This document shows, in pieces, positions 35,729 to 43,596 of a DNA stretch of 64,000 nucleotides. The first letter of the stretch is position 1; every line of letters begins with the position of its first letter. The notes below the pieces were generated by a model. The model was not told the origin of the DNA, ran no database searches, and was given only the letters and a program-made list of their open reading frames with translations. The stretch covers positions 5,261-69,260 of the forward strand of contig JAFGDF010000235.1 of the NCBI GenBank assembly GCA_016932235.1, written 5' to 3'. The DNA comes from Deltaproteobacteria bacterium (GTDB lineage: Bacteria; Desulfobacterota; DSM-4660; Desulfatiglandales; HGW-15). Position numbers and translations under genes: made by a program.

Positions 35729-37198
35729 TCAATATGGCGGCGCGCCCTTTATCATCCCTTTACTTAAAGCCCAAAAATCTTTCATATACACATTGTAATC
35801 CACCTTTATACCCTCTTTAGCCTCTCTCTCGGCCACTTTGGCCTGATGGAATTCCTTGACCTCTTTCGGCATAGGAAGATCGCCAAATTCCAGAAATCTG
35901 GTAGCGCCATTGAGGTCCCTGACACCCATGACATTATCCTTGACGTGTATATTTCCCGCGAAAGGAGAATCCAGAACCCCTGCCTCAATAGCCCGGACAG
36001 ATCCGGCGGCGACGTCGCCATCACCCATCTCTATAACCTTATCAACAACAGATCTAACCTCTTTCTCAGCCATTTTCTCTTCGATATCTAGTTCCTTGCT
36101 GTCGAAATGGAACTCCTGCGGTCTGACAACATTGAAGATCCAGTTGGCCGCCCGGTAACTCACTGCGTGAGCTTCTTTTGTAGGAATCCCGGCTGCTTCA
36201 TCAATAGTCCTGACACATATGGCTTCAGCCCCGGCCAATGATCCGATAAAGGCCGTATAACTGAGATATGCGAAAGCGCCGCCCTGGTCCATCGGCATCG
36301 GATATAGCGGTATCTGATTTGCGAATACACCAGGGACAAGAACATCTTTGTGACCAAATTTATCCAGATATTCCCTTGTTAATCTTTTTCCGGTATTATA
36401 CAGAGCAAGATCCTGAGCAATATTGCCGCCAAATTCGATCAGCGGAATTATACTCTTTACACCCTGTTCAGCACCGATGAGTGCGCTAAGGATTATTGTC
36501 GAAACATGTATCGTAAGAGGAAAAACGCAATTCGGATTCCATCCATGAAGATCTGACGTGATGATGACGCCTCTTTCAGCATAATAACCCATTAACCTGA
36601 AAACATATTGACACGCCTTTATACAATCTGCGAGCGTAACACTTTTGTGATAATTTCCGAATAACTGGAATATGCTGGGGGGCAATGCCGTAATGCCTGA
36701 CGCAAACCCGATTTCCGCACCCAGTTTCTGAGCGTAAACACCCCCAAGTCTCAGGTTATACGCGGCATCGCATGCCTCAATAACTCTCCTCGTATTTTTC
36801 ACGCCGTGATTGATTATCGGATACCCGTTAATCATGGGAGTCCCTGTTTTAGCGCTCTCATCCAGAGCCTGCTGGACCTTTTCGAGCTGAAGCAACCTTG
36901 TATAACTGTCGGTAGTGACCGGAATCAACGGAAGCCCTGCTTCAACCAGTGTCTTATTCAGTTCTATCTCATCTTCTATCATCGGCTGCCCCGCCCTTGG
37001 AAAAACAACCGTCCTGCCTTCTTCTCGTAATTTTTGTGTAACTCTGCAGAAATTCTTCGTATCCGGCAGTTTCTTCTGATATTCAATCGCCTCTTCCAGA
37101 TCAACCTCTTTTCCGGTCGGCCAAGTCGAGAGCACGTCTTCCCTCATTTTCATAAAGTCATCTTCATCAATATGTTTTTGAAGAACATCAACTTTCAT
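35729..37198 (-). CDS. glmE: E subunit of a divergent glutamate-mutase-like enzyme
   Basis: Catalytic TIM-barrel subunit (489 residues) of an adenosylcobalamin-dependent mutase related to glutamate mutase, which converts L-glutamate to threo-3-methylaspartate by a radical carbon-skeleton shift. The start region (STWPTGKEVDLEEAIEYQKK) matches the family. Compared from memory with Clostridium cochlearium GlmE, the three arginines that grip the substrate carboxylates are kept (R68, R101, R150 for R66, R100, R149). The residue matching E171, near the substrate amino group, is proline (P173), and Y177 is leucine (L179); Y181 is kept (Y183). H150 is also changed to leucine. No methylaspartate ammonia-lyase gene is nearby. 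The substrate may therefore be a dicarboxylate other than glutamate. Order here is E, S, L. Confidence 0.9.
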   Translation of the reverse strand: MKVDVLQKHIDEDDFMKMREDVLSTWPTGKEVDLEEAIEYQKKLPDTKNFCRVTQKLREEGRTVVFPRAGQPMIEDEIELNKTLVEAGLPLIPVTTDSYTRLLQLEKVQQALDESAKTGTPMINGYPIINHGVKNTRRVIEACDAAYNLRLGGVYAQKLGAEIGFASGITALPPSIFQLFGNYHKSVTLADCIKACQYVFRLMGYYAERGVIITSDLHGWNPNCVFPLTIHVSTIILSALIGAEQGVKSIIPLIEFGGNIAQDLALYNTGKRLTREYLDKFGHKDVLVPGVFANQIPLYPMPMDQGGAFAYLSYTAFIGSLAGAEAICVRTIDEAAGIPTKEAHAVSYRAANWIFNVVRPQEFHFDSKELDIEEKMAEKEVRSVVDKVIEMGDGDVAAGSVRAIEAGVLDSPFAGNIHVKDNVMGVRDLNGATRFLEFGDLPMPKEVKEFHQAKVAEREAKEGIKVDYNVYMKDFWALSKGMIKGAPPY

Positions 37199-37241
37199 TC
37201 TCTACCTCCATCTTGCTTTACGGAGCTTTTATTTATAAAGC

Positions 37242-38462
37242 CTATATGATTTCATCATCCTTTAATTTTTCTATCTCTTCCCAGCTGTAATTACATACAT
37301 TGATAAGGATTTCTTCCGTGTGCTCGCCGAAGTTGGGCGCTGATGAATTAACATCAGGAGGTGTTTCACTGAATGCCACGGGACATCCGATGACCTTTTT
37401 CTTTCCCAGCACGGGATGATCAACCTCAGTGATATAATGATTGCTTATGATCTGCGGATCAAATTGCAGTTCACTGGGATCAAGAACCGCCGAGAAAGCG
37501 ACTCCTCCACCTTTCTCATCAAGCAGCATCAACCATTCGGCTCTTGTCTTTGTTATGAATACCTTGTCCAGTGCTTCCCTGAGCTCAAATCGGTTGTCAT
37601 TTCTCAGCTTCGCCGTGGCGTATCTTTCATCCTTTTCCAGATCTTCTCTCCCCAATGTACTACAGAAATCATGCCAAAACCGGTCGGACTGTGCCTCTGC
37701 AAATAACAACCACTTTCCATCAGCACACTCATAATGATTTGCAAGAGCATTCCTTTGATTAAATCTGGACGGCCTTGGTATCGGACGGTCGCGAAGCAGT
37801 ACCGTATTTACATTGTATGCCTGTAAGTGTAAGCCGGCTCCGAGCAGGGACACATCTACTCGCTGGCCTTTCCCCTGTTTGTCTCTTGCTATCAGCCCGG
37901 CCAGGATTCCATAAGCCAAGAGCGTTCCTGTCATTTGATCAAATATCGGACCCGCAATCTGCGCGGGAGGACTATCCGGCTCCCCAACCGCATACATTAT
38001 GCCTGAACGCGCCTGGGCTATAGTGTCATAGGCCCGTTTTCTGCTCTCAGGCCCCGATAATCCATAACCTGTAGCCATGGCATATACCAGCATTGGATTA
38101 TGCTCCGCCAGAGTCTCGTATTCTATATGCAGTTTTTCAATAGCAGAAAGGGAATAATTCGTGCAAAACACGTCGGCTTCCTTTACCAATTCACACAGCA
38201 GATCTATGCCTCTTTCCTTTTTCAGGTCCAGCGTCATGCTTTTCTTATTCCTGTTGGCGGTCTCAAACATTATATTCAAATTACCCGGCAAACTCATCGT
38301 TCTGCCAAACAGCGACGACATGCCCCTTGACGGGTCACCCTTCACCCTGTCCTCAATCTTGATAATTTCAGCACCCAGGTCACCCAGCATGTAACATGCC
38401 GAAGGTGCGCTAAGATAACCACCGCACTCAATAATTCTAATACCGTTGAGGGGTCCTGGCAT
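37242..38462 (-). CDS. class III (CaiB/BaiF) CoA-transferase
   Basis: Single-domain class III CoA-transferase (406 residues, normal length). It begins PLNGIRIIECGGYLSAP, the usual first strand, and the catalytic aspartate is D175 in GPIFDQMTGTLLAYG, with GQRVDVSLLGAG afterwards. It transfers CoA from a donor such as succinyl-CoA or acetyl-CoA to a carboxylic acid. It is the first gene after promoter P2, about 40 bases upstream of the mutase E subunit gene, so together with the tandem enzyme it probably handles acids on either side of the mutase step. The true acid is unknown. Confidence 0.93.
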   Translation of the reverse strand: MPGPLNGIRIIECGGYLSAPSACYMLGDLGAEIIKIEDRVKGDPSRGMSSLFGRTMSLPGNLNIMFETANRNKKSMTLDLKKERGIDLLCELVKEADVFCTNYSLSAIEKLHIEYETLAEHNPMLVYAMATGYGLSGPESRKRAYDTIAQARSGIMYAVGEPDSPPAQIAGPIFDQMTGTLLAYGILAGLIARDKQGKGQRVDVSLLGAGLHLQAYNVNTVLLRDRPIPRPSRFNQRNALANHYECADGKWLLFAEAQSDRFWHDFCSTLGREDLEKDERYATAKLRNDNRFELREALDKVFITKTRAEWLMLLDEKGGGVAFSAVLDPSELQFDPQIISNHYITEVDHPVLGKKKVIGCPVAFSETPPDVNSSAPNFGEHTEEILINVCNYSWEEIEKLKDDEII

Positions 38463-38517
38463 TTATTCCTCCTGTTTGTACGCATTGCTGTTGAGGTCAA
38501 CTTATTTCACTAAATTT

Positions 38518-38563
38518 ACTTATCGTTAAGTAAAGCTATAAAAAGATTTAATGGGGCTGTCAA
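38518..38563 (-). promoter_or_regulatory. promoter P2 with TetR-type operator (mutase operon)
   Basis: Minus strand: -35 TTGACA (38558-38563), 17-base spacer, -10 TATAGC (38535-38540), then the palindrome at 38518-38531; here the arms extend to 8 bases each (TTTACTTA TCGT TAAGTAAA, 38515-38534). It lies 56 bases upstream of the first CoA-transferase gene of the operon that ends with tetR, which predicts autoregulation. Confidence 0.88.
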
Positions 38564-38613
38564 GGGAAAAAGAGGTGCTGAGACCTATCATAAAAGGGTA
38601 TATTTACTTTGTC

Positions 38614-40359
38614 TCATCCTTTTGTCTCAGAGGAAAAGAGGAACCTCAGCAGGTTTAATTCTTCTCTCCCCGGTTCAGGTATCATCGTAAGGTCATCATC
38701 CTTTTCTAAAGCCCAGCCGCAATTATTCTCGATTTTCTTTATCATCTCCTCCAATGAACGCGTTTTTTGTTCCGGGAAGCAGGCTTTGAGAATAAGCTCT
38801 GACTTGCCTGGTTTCTTTATAAAAACACCCATCGTTGATATAACTTTGCTGACTCTGTCTCCTCTGGCGGTTACATAAGGCAAGGTTTCTACAAACCGTT
38901 TTTTCGACTGATTGAGAATTAATATCACCTCTCTCGCGTTAACGGCATCATTGGCTCCGCCCGTGCCAACGAGGAATTCTCCATCAGATGTCCTGCTTGA
39001 ATTTATATTTCCATGCCTGTCCACCTGCCCTGCTCCAAGGACACTTAAGCACCTGCTGTTCTTGCCTCCTACAAATACTCCGTGCGTCGTTATGGTGTCG
39101 GTAAGCATTTTCGAGCTTTTCAGCGCCGCGACCGTCTGTGCGCTGGACTCTCCGGGCTGTGGCAGATAACCAATCTGCCCGTTTCCGGTAATCAGATCTA
39201 TTTCATACCCCATTTTTATGAGCTCATAGTACGCCACCGTTGCCGCTATACCGCGCGACCCGGCGCCTACAAGCATGGTTTTATGGTTTGATTTAATCAC
39301 GCTGTCCACTATTTCTCTGGAAGCCGCTATTAACAGCATTTCATTTTCACTGTACCCCTCCGAGAAATCACTTGGGGCATCCCCCGGTTTTTTTATTGAT
39401 ATTTTTTCCAGTGCCCTTCTCTTAAGCTTGGAGATCCTCCGGGTTCCTAATTTATTAAGGAATCTCTCATGATCTTCGCAGCCTAAAACCCATTCCTCTA
39501 ACCAGTCGTCAAGCCTTTGAGAGTCCTCGGAAGCTATATGGAGATCCCGCAAAAAATCTTCATCCGCTTCATATGATTCAGCAACATCCTCAGCCGGGCT
39601 TGTAAATGAAAATGGATGGATGCCCATAGGGACAGGGCATACTGCTATGACATGGGATGATGGAATCTTAACAAGGGCTGAATATTTCCTGATCACATCG
39701 CTCGAAACAACTTTTTCGACTGTTACGATAACTCCGCCTTTACTGCCAAGCGCCCCCCAGATATCATCACCATAGGGCACGGCTAGAATGGTATTCCCGA
39801 TATCATCGGCGGCGCAGCCATGAACAATGGAAAGATCAGGGTTTAAGCACTTCAGGATACCGACCGTTTTGCCTTTGTCAAACGGGTCATCTATCTCTTT
39901 GAAAGACATCCTGTTCTCTGAAGCCATAGTGCTTCCAAGAATTGATCTCGTAGGTATAAAATCTATTCCCATGGCTCCTGCCATAAGCCTTTGCTGAAGA
40001 GAAAGCAGAGACCAGTTCTCAAACTCTACCTTCCTCTCGGCAAATGCCTTTTGTATGACCTTGCTGGGATGAGCTGACACGGATATCTCGATACAGGCTG
40101 AGAAAAATAATTTACTCAAAAGGTTACAATGTACAAGGTTTATCGCATGCCCTGTCACTGTACTCTGGATCAGTTTAAAATTCGGAGCGGCATTGTAAAA
40201 CTGCCTTATAATCTCGCATGTGGCAGCGCCGGGTCCGCCCAATCCGGCCGCCAGATGCAGCGTAAGTCCGGGTTTTACATAAGCCCCTATGGCTTCCTCT
40301 AGTCTTAAAACCTTGTTTTCTTTTTTAGTTTTAGCAGTCATGAATATCTCATTCTTCAT
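38614..40359 (-). CDS. fused class I CoA-transferase-like protein (A+B), possible hydrolase
   Basis: Protein of 581 residues joining an A-type half (about 1-315) and a B-type half (about 325-581) of the glutaconate/succinyl CoA-transferase fold. AAGLGGPGAATCEIIRQF (about 37-54) and GSRGIAATVAYYE (about 350) are the expected CoA-site regions. In active class I transferases a glutamate in an ExG motif of the B half forms the acyl-CoA adduct; the corresponding stretch here is LITGNGQIGYLP (about 374-385), without that glutamate. This resembles IpdAB-type members, which are ring-opening beta-ketoacyl-CoA hydrolases rather than transferases; that function is only a possibility here. The start is uncertain: a second ATG at 40341 is equally plausible. 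It is the last gene of the enoyl-CoA hydratase operon. Confidence 0.85.
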   Translation of the reverse strand: MKNEIFMTAKTKKENKVLRLEEAIGAYVKPGLTLHLAAGLGGPGAATCEIIRQFYNAAPNFKLIQSTVTGHAINLVHCNLLSKLFFSACIEISVSAHPSKVIQKAFAERKVEFENWSLLSLQQRLMAGAMGIDFIPTRSILGSTMASENRMSFKEIDDPFDKGKTVGILKCLNPDLSIVHGCAADDIGNTILAVPYGDDIWGALGSKGGVIVTVEKVVSSDVIRKYSALVKIPSSHVIAVCPVPMGIHPFSFTSPAEDVAESYEADEDFLRDLHIASEDSQRLDDWLEEWVLGCEDHERFLNKLGTRRISKLKRRALEKISIKKPGDAPSDFSEGYSENEMLLIAASREIVDSVIKSNHKTMLVGAGSRGIAATVAYYELIKMGYEIDLITGNGQIGYLPQPGESSAQTVAALKSSKMLTDTITTHGVFVGGKNSRCLSVLGAGQVDRHGNINSSRTSDGEFLVGTGGANDAVNAREVILILNQSKKRFVETLPYVTARGDRVSKVISTMGVFIKKPGKSELILKACFPEQKTRSLEEMIKKIENNCGWALEKDDDLTMIPEPGREELNLLRFLFSSETKG

Positions 40360-40454
40360 TCAAATATACAGGCGGTCGGGGTGCGATTTTCATTTTATTT
40401 TGTTAACCATTTATATAAAAGTATCGAATAAATCATTGAGACGCCTCGTTTCTA

Positions 40455-41300
40455 TCACATATGATGACCGCCTGTTATATTGATATCCTGTCCTGTCATG
40501 TAATCTGATTCACTCGATACGAGGAAAAGGATCAACTTGGTGATATCCTCCAGACGTCCCATTCTGCCCAGTGGGACCATTTTTATCAACATTTCATGTT
40601 CCTTCTTCTTATATTCATCCATGCTTACGCCGGCTTTTTTGCTTCCTTCCAGGGCATCAATATCCCTGAGATTCGTTGAGAAAAAACCTGGATTAATGGC
40701 ATTCACGTTAATTTTATAAGGCGCCAGCTCCAGCGCAAGTGATTTAACGAGACCTAATGTCGCCCATTTGGATGCCGCATAAGCTGAACTCCCTGAAAGC
40801 CCTTCCTTTCCTGCGGCCGAGGCAATATGCACGATCTTGCCTCCTTCATTTCTTCTAATCATATCCCTGGCAACAAATTTCGAAAGGATAAACGCACCAA
40901 AGGTATTTATGTTAAATATCTGGTATAATTCATCCACTTTTAAATCCACAACAGGCACCCCCACTGTTCCCCTGATACCGGCGCCATGAACCAGGATATC
41001 TATCTTTCCGAATTTTTCCAATGCCTTATCGACCGCTTCTTCGACATCCTTTTCAGACGAAATGTCCGCCAATACCGCAAGAGACTCCCTGCCAAGGGCT
41101 TTTATCTCCTCGACGACTTCATCTAGACCTCTCCATCCCTCATCACCGGTCCAGTAACTTTTTGGAGCCGCATATTTATCCAAAACCACAACATCAGCCC
41201 CTTCTTCAGCCAACTTCAACGCAATAGCACGGCCCATTCCGCGTTTGGCGGCCGCTCCCGTCACAAGTGCAATTTTTCCTTCTATTCTCTTGTTTACCAT
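40455..41300 (-). CDS. short-chain dehydrogenase/reductase
   Basis: NAD(P)-dependent oxidoreductase of the classical SDR family (281 residues from the chosen start). The cofactor motif is TGAAAKRGMGRAIA (about residues 14-27), with three extra residues between the first glycines relative to TGxxxGIG. The catalytic tetrad shows as the serine in HIASAAGKEGLSGSSAYAASKW (split here) with YAASK, the Tyr-x3-Lys pair. HGAGIRG replaces NNAG. The ATG at 41300 has AGGGGG six bases upstream and is preferred over one at 41330. Placed between enoyl-CoA hydratase and the CoA-transferase-like gene, it is the likely 3-hydroxyacyl-CoA dehydrogenase of a beta-oxidation-like sequence. Confidence 0.92.
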   Translation of the reverse strand: MVNKRIEGKIALVTGAAAKRGMGRAIALKLAEEGADVVVLDKYAAPKSYWTGDEGWRGLDEVVEEIKALGRESLAVLADISSEKDVEEAVDKALEKFGKIDILVHGAGIRGTVGVPVVDLKVDELYQIFNINTFGAFILSKFVARDMIRRNEGGKIVHIASAAGKEGLSGSSAYAASKWATLGLVKSLALELAPYKINVNAINPGFFSTNLRDIDALEGSKKAGVSMDEYKKKEHEMLIKMVPLGRMGRLEDITKLILFLVSSESDYMTGQDINITGGHHM

Positions 41301-41346
41301 CTTTTCCCCCTTGACTTTATTCTTTTTCATATCTTATTCGACAAGC

Positions 41347-41381
41347 TCTAGCAGACTGCCGGAGTTTATCCGACAGGCTAA
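41347..41381. repeat. GTCGGAC-type palindromic repeat, copy
   Basis: Degenerate copy (CTAGCAGACTGCCGGAG TTTA TCCGACAGGCTA) between the enoyl-CoA hydratase and SDR genes of module (i). Confidence 0.6.
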
Positions 41382-41412
41382 TAGACGGAAAATATCGGTT
41401 AAAGCATCCTCC

Positions 41413-42294
41413 TCAGGACTTGGACCACTTATCAAGAGCCTTATAATGATCATGCTTGTCATGGGCAGCCTTCTTCACACCGGTGTCTCTTCTTTGTTTG
41501 AAAAAATTAAACTCATCATCATCATAGACCCTGTTTGTCTGGAAACTATGCATTATAAAATGCTCGGTCAGTCCCCTCGTAATCCCCATGGTGTCATAGA
41601 TCAAATGTCTTGACGCTTTTCCTAAAGCTATACCGTCCTTGGGATGGAGCGTAAGGCCGGCAGCAATCTCCTTTACCTCCGCATCCAGATCATTATCAGG
41701 AACCGCCCTGTTGATGAGACCCATTTCAACCGCCTGCACAGCCGTAATCATCCTGCCGGTCAGGCACAGATCCAGGGATCTGGTCAATCCCGCCCTGAGT
41801 ATCATCATAGGTGAGACCGTCATTCCGCCCAGACCTAGTCTCTCTTCCACGTGCCCAACCTTGCATGTTTTACCTGCGATTATAAGGTCACAGTGAAGCA
41901 CAAGATTGAATGCCACACCCAGGCAGTATGTGTGCAACTGCGCAATAGTTATCTTTGAGCATAGAAGCAATTTTCTGTGGAAATCAAAAAAAAGGTTCCT
42001 GTCGAAATTCAGTTTTACCCGCTGGGGGACCTTTTGTTTAGTTCTCTCACCAGGTTTAGGGTCTTTCATCCCATATACATAACCCACTCCGGTCAAATCC
42101 GCTCCTGCACTGAAAGCCCTGCCCGCGCCCTTGAAAATTATGACTTTTATGTCATCATCGTTTTCGCCCTCATGCATGGCCGCCTCCCAGTCACGAAAAA
42201 GCTCGGGAGACACTGCATTTAACTTCTCAGGACGATTCAAGGTGACAATCGCAATTTGCCCGTCCTTCTCATATAAAACAGTTTCATACTCCAT
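41413..42294 (-). CDS. enoyl-CoA hydratase/isomerase family protein
   Basis: Crotonase-fold protein (293 residues). It shows VTLNRPEKLNAVSPELF at the N-terminus and the oxyanion-hole segment GAGRAFSAGADLTG (about residues 55-68). The second oxyanion segment is AQLHTYCLGVAFNLVLHCDL (about 118-137), where the usual GxxxGGG is altered to CLGVAFN. Of the two catalytic glutamates of classical hydratases, one is plausible at VEERLGLGG (about 149-157). It would hydrate, isomerise or cleave an acyl-CoA. It is the first gene of the operon driven by P3 and is followed by the SDR, as in beta-oxidation of a modified acyl-CoA. The 60-residue stretch after ADLTG (GYVYGMKDPKPGERTKQ) is longer than in the simplest family members. 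Confidence 0.9.
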   Translation of the reverse strand: MEYETVLYEKDGQIAIVTLNRPEKLNAVSPELFRDWEAAMHEGENDDDIKVIIFKGAGRAFSAGADLTGVGYVYGMKDPKPGERTKQKVPQRVKLNFDRNLFFDFHRKLLLCSKITIAQLHTYCLGVAFNLVLHCDLIIAGKTCKVGHVEERLGLGGMTVSPMMILRAGLTRSLDLCLTGRMITAVQAVEMGLINRAVPDNDLDAEVKEIAAGLTLHPKDGIALGKASRHLIYDTMGITRGLTEHFIMHSFQTNRVYDDDEFNFFKQRRDTGVKKAAHDKHDHYKALDKWSKS

Positions 42295-42567
42295 AACTTT
42301 TCTCCTTCCATATATAAAATATATTACAGCTTACTATATTGTTAAATTTCTATTTTTCTTTCCTTGAATTCCGGCAGTTATTTTCAACGGCATCGAGGCT
42401 ATCAGATCTCTTGATTTACGTGCCTCATGATTATACCGCTTACGGATGCTCAAAAAAGACCGACATCAGTCCTTCACTTCTTCAGTATGAGGATATGTTC
42501 GCATGATGGATCAGAGGTTATTTTCTTGAATAAATACCAAAGAATAAATGGAAAGCAGAATAATTTT
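42295..42567 (-). other. long 5-prime leader of the enoyl-CoA hydratase operon
   Basis: About 280 bases lie between promoter P3 and the first start codon. No coding region of note is seen; a 12-codon frame and short AT-rich stretches only. No riboswitch was recognised. Confidence 0.4.
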
Positions 42568-42613
42568 ACTTATCGTTAAGTAGAATATTAATTAGTTTCA
42601 CACAACCTGTCAA
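42568..42613 (-). promoter_or_regulatory. promoter P3 with TetR-type operator (hydratase operon)
   Basis: Minus strand: -35 TTGACA (42608-42613), 17-base spacer, -10 TAATAT (42585-42590), then the palindrome ACTTAACGATAAGT (42568-42581) three bases after the -10. Geometry is the same as at P2. It drives the enoyl-CoA hydratase, SDR and CoA-transferase-like genes. Confidence 0.87.
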
Positions 42614-42720
42614 GAGAAAAATATACACCAGGTGCATTGAATGGAGGGACTAAATCTATATGGCATAAAACAGCGCTTTCTATTAACACTAACCAGATCT
42701 AATTTAAATAAAAGGGGTTG

Positions 42721-43086
42721 TTAGACCATCTCATCAAGCTTGCTGAGATAATACTTAACATTATTATGAGCATCGTTAAGATAGACAACCCACATATGAT
42801 TCGGAGTCGATTGCGGATCTATCAGAATTCTTGAAAATATATCCTTAAGAAATGGGAAATAGATTTTTGATAGCACCTCGCCCGCATTTTCCATGTCTGC
42901 AGAGGACCGTCGGTATTCTTTTTGAAGGTGATCCAAAAGGTTCTTGAGTAACTCCTGCACCCTCTTCTCGGAATCATCCCCCATTAATTTGTCTACCTTG
43001 AAAAAATTTATAATATCTTCAATACTCTTCTCAATAAACTTCAGCTCCTTTTCACATTCTTCCTTGTTAAATTCCTTTGATTCCAT
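42721..43086 (-). CDS. hypothetical helical protein
   Basis: Unrecognised soluble protein of 121 residues. The sequence is rich in Lys, Glu, Asp, Leu and Ile with heptad-like spacing over most of its length, suggesting an all-helical, possibly coiled-coil fold; no cysteine-based or nucleotide-binding motif is seen. The ATG at 43086 follows GGAGGTG by 5 bases and is preferred over the GTG at 43098. It stands alone between promoter P3 and the strand switch at about 43.1-43.6 kb. A small helical regulator or adaptor is conceivable but not supported by homology known to me. Confidence 0.7.
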   Translation of the reverse strand: MESKEFNKEECEKELKFIEKSIEDIINFFKVDKLMGDDSEKRVQELLKNLLDHLQKEYRRSSADMENAGEVLSKIYFPFLKDIFSRILIDPQSTPNHMWVVYLNDAHNNVKYYLSKLDEMV

Positions 43087-43343
43087 TTTCACCTCCACAT
43101 TCTTAAAATATCTCCTTTAAAAGAATAATTATTATTGTCAAAGGATAACAGGACGGCCATATCTTTTCAAGGCATATTATATCTTAATATTGATAGATGC
43201 TGTTTTTTTATTCGACAGCAGCTCGGCTGATTTTTTCCTTAAGCATGCTGTTTATATATTTATTGCAGTTTGACGAATTTTTGATTATATAACTTATTAA
43301 TTATAAACGTCTGTCCTAACAAAGTTGAGAAAGAAGAAAATCG
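43087..43343. other. divergent intergenic region
   Basis: AT-rich DNA at the switch from minus-strand to plus-strand genes. No clear -35/-10 pair or palindrome was recognised, although it must hold the promoter for the 43.6-47.3 kb operon unless that starts from a weaker site. Confidence 0.4.
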
Positions 43344-43550
43344 ATGACCGATGGCGAGATTAATCTCCAGAGCCATGGGTGGTTTCCAGACGACCGGGCC
43401 CAGCAGCCCTGTCTCTACGGATTGCGAAAATCAAACACAAATGTCCTGACCATGAGTGGTTGCGATACCTTTGACGCAATAACAGGCGGCCGGGTGCCGA
43501 GTACCCTCTTCTGCAAGGTATATAAAGAAATGAATCCTCAATCAAAATAG
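43344..43550 (+). CDS. doubtful small ORF (68 aa)
   Basis: A 68-codon frame upstream of the flavoprotein operon, with four cysteines and no family resemblance. Only a weak purine stretch (AGAAGAAA) precedes the ATG, and a frame on the opposite strand is equally open. It may be leader sequence or a gene remnant. Listed so that the stretch is not left blank. Confidence 0.2.
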   Translation: MTDGEINLQSHGWFPDDRAQQPCLYGLRKSNTNVLTMSGCDTFDAITGGRVPSTLFCKVYKEMNPQSK

Positions 43551-43596
43551 CAGCGGAGGATTTTGCTGAAACATTCACTGAAAGGAACCCAGATCC

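Noticed and set aside
33792..37198. Standard glutamate fermentation through methylaspartate
   Set aside because: No methylaspartate ammonia-lyase or mesaconate hydratase is nearby and the E subunit lacks two key active-site residues, so this pathway is not asserted.
15517..41300. Anaerobic steroid degradation cluster
   Set aside because: Individual proteins resemble ketosteroid dehydrogenase or IpdAB-type folds only at superfamily level; no steroid-specific enzyme set is present.
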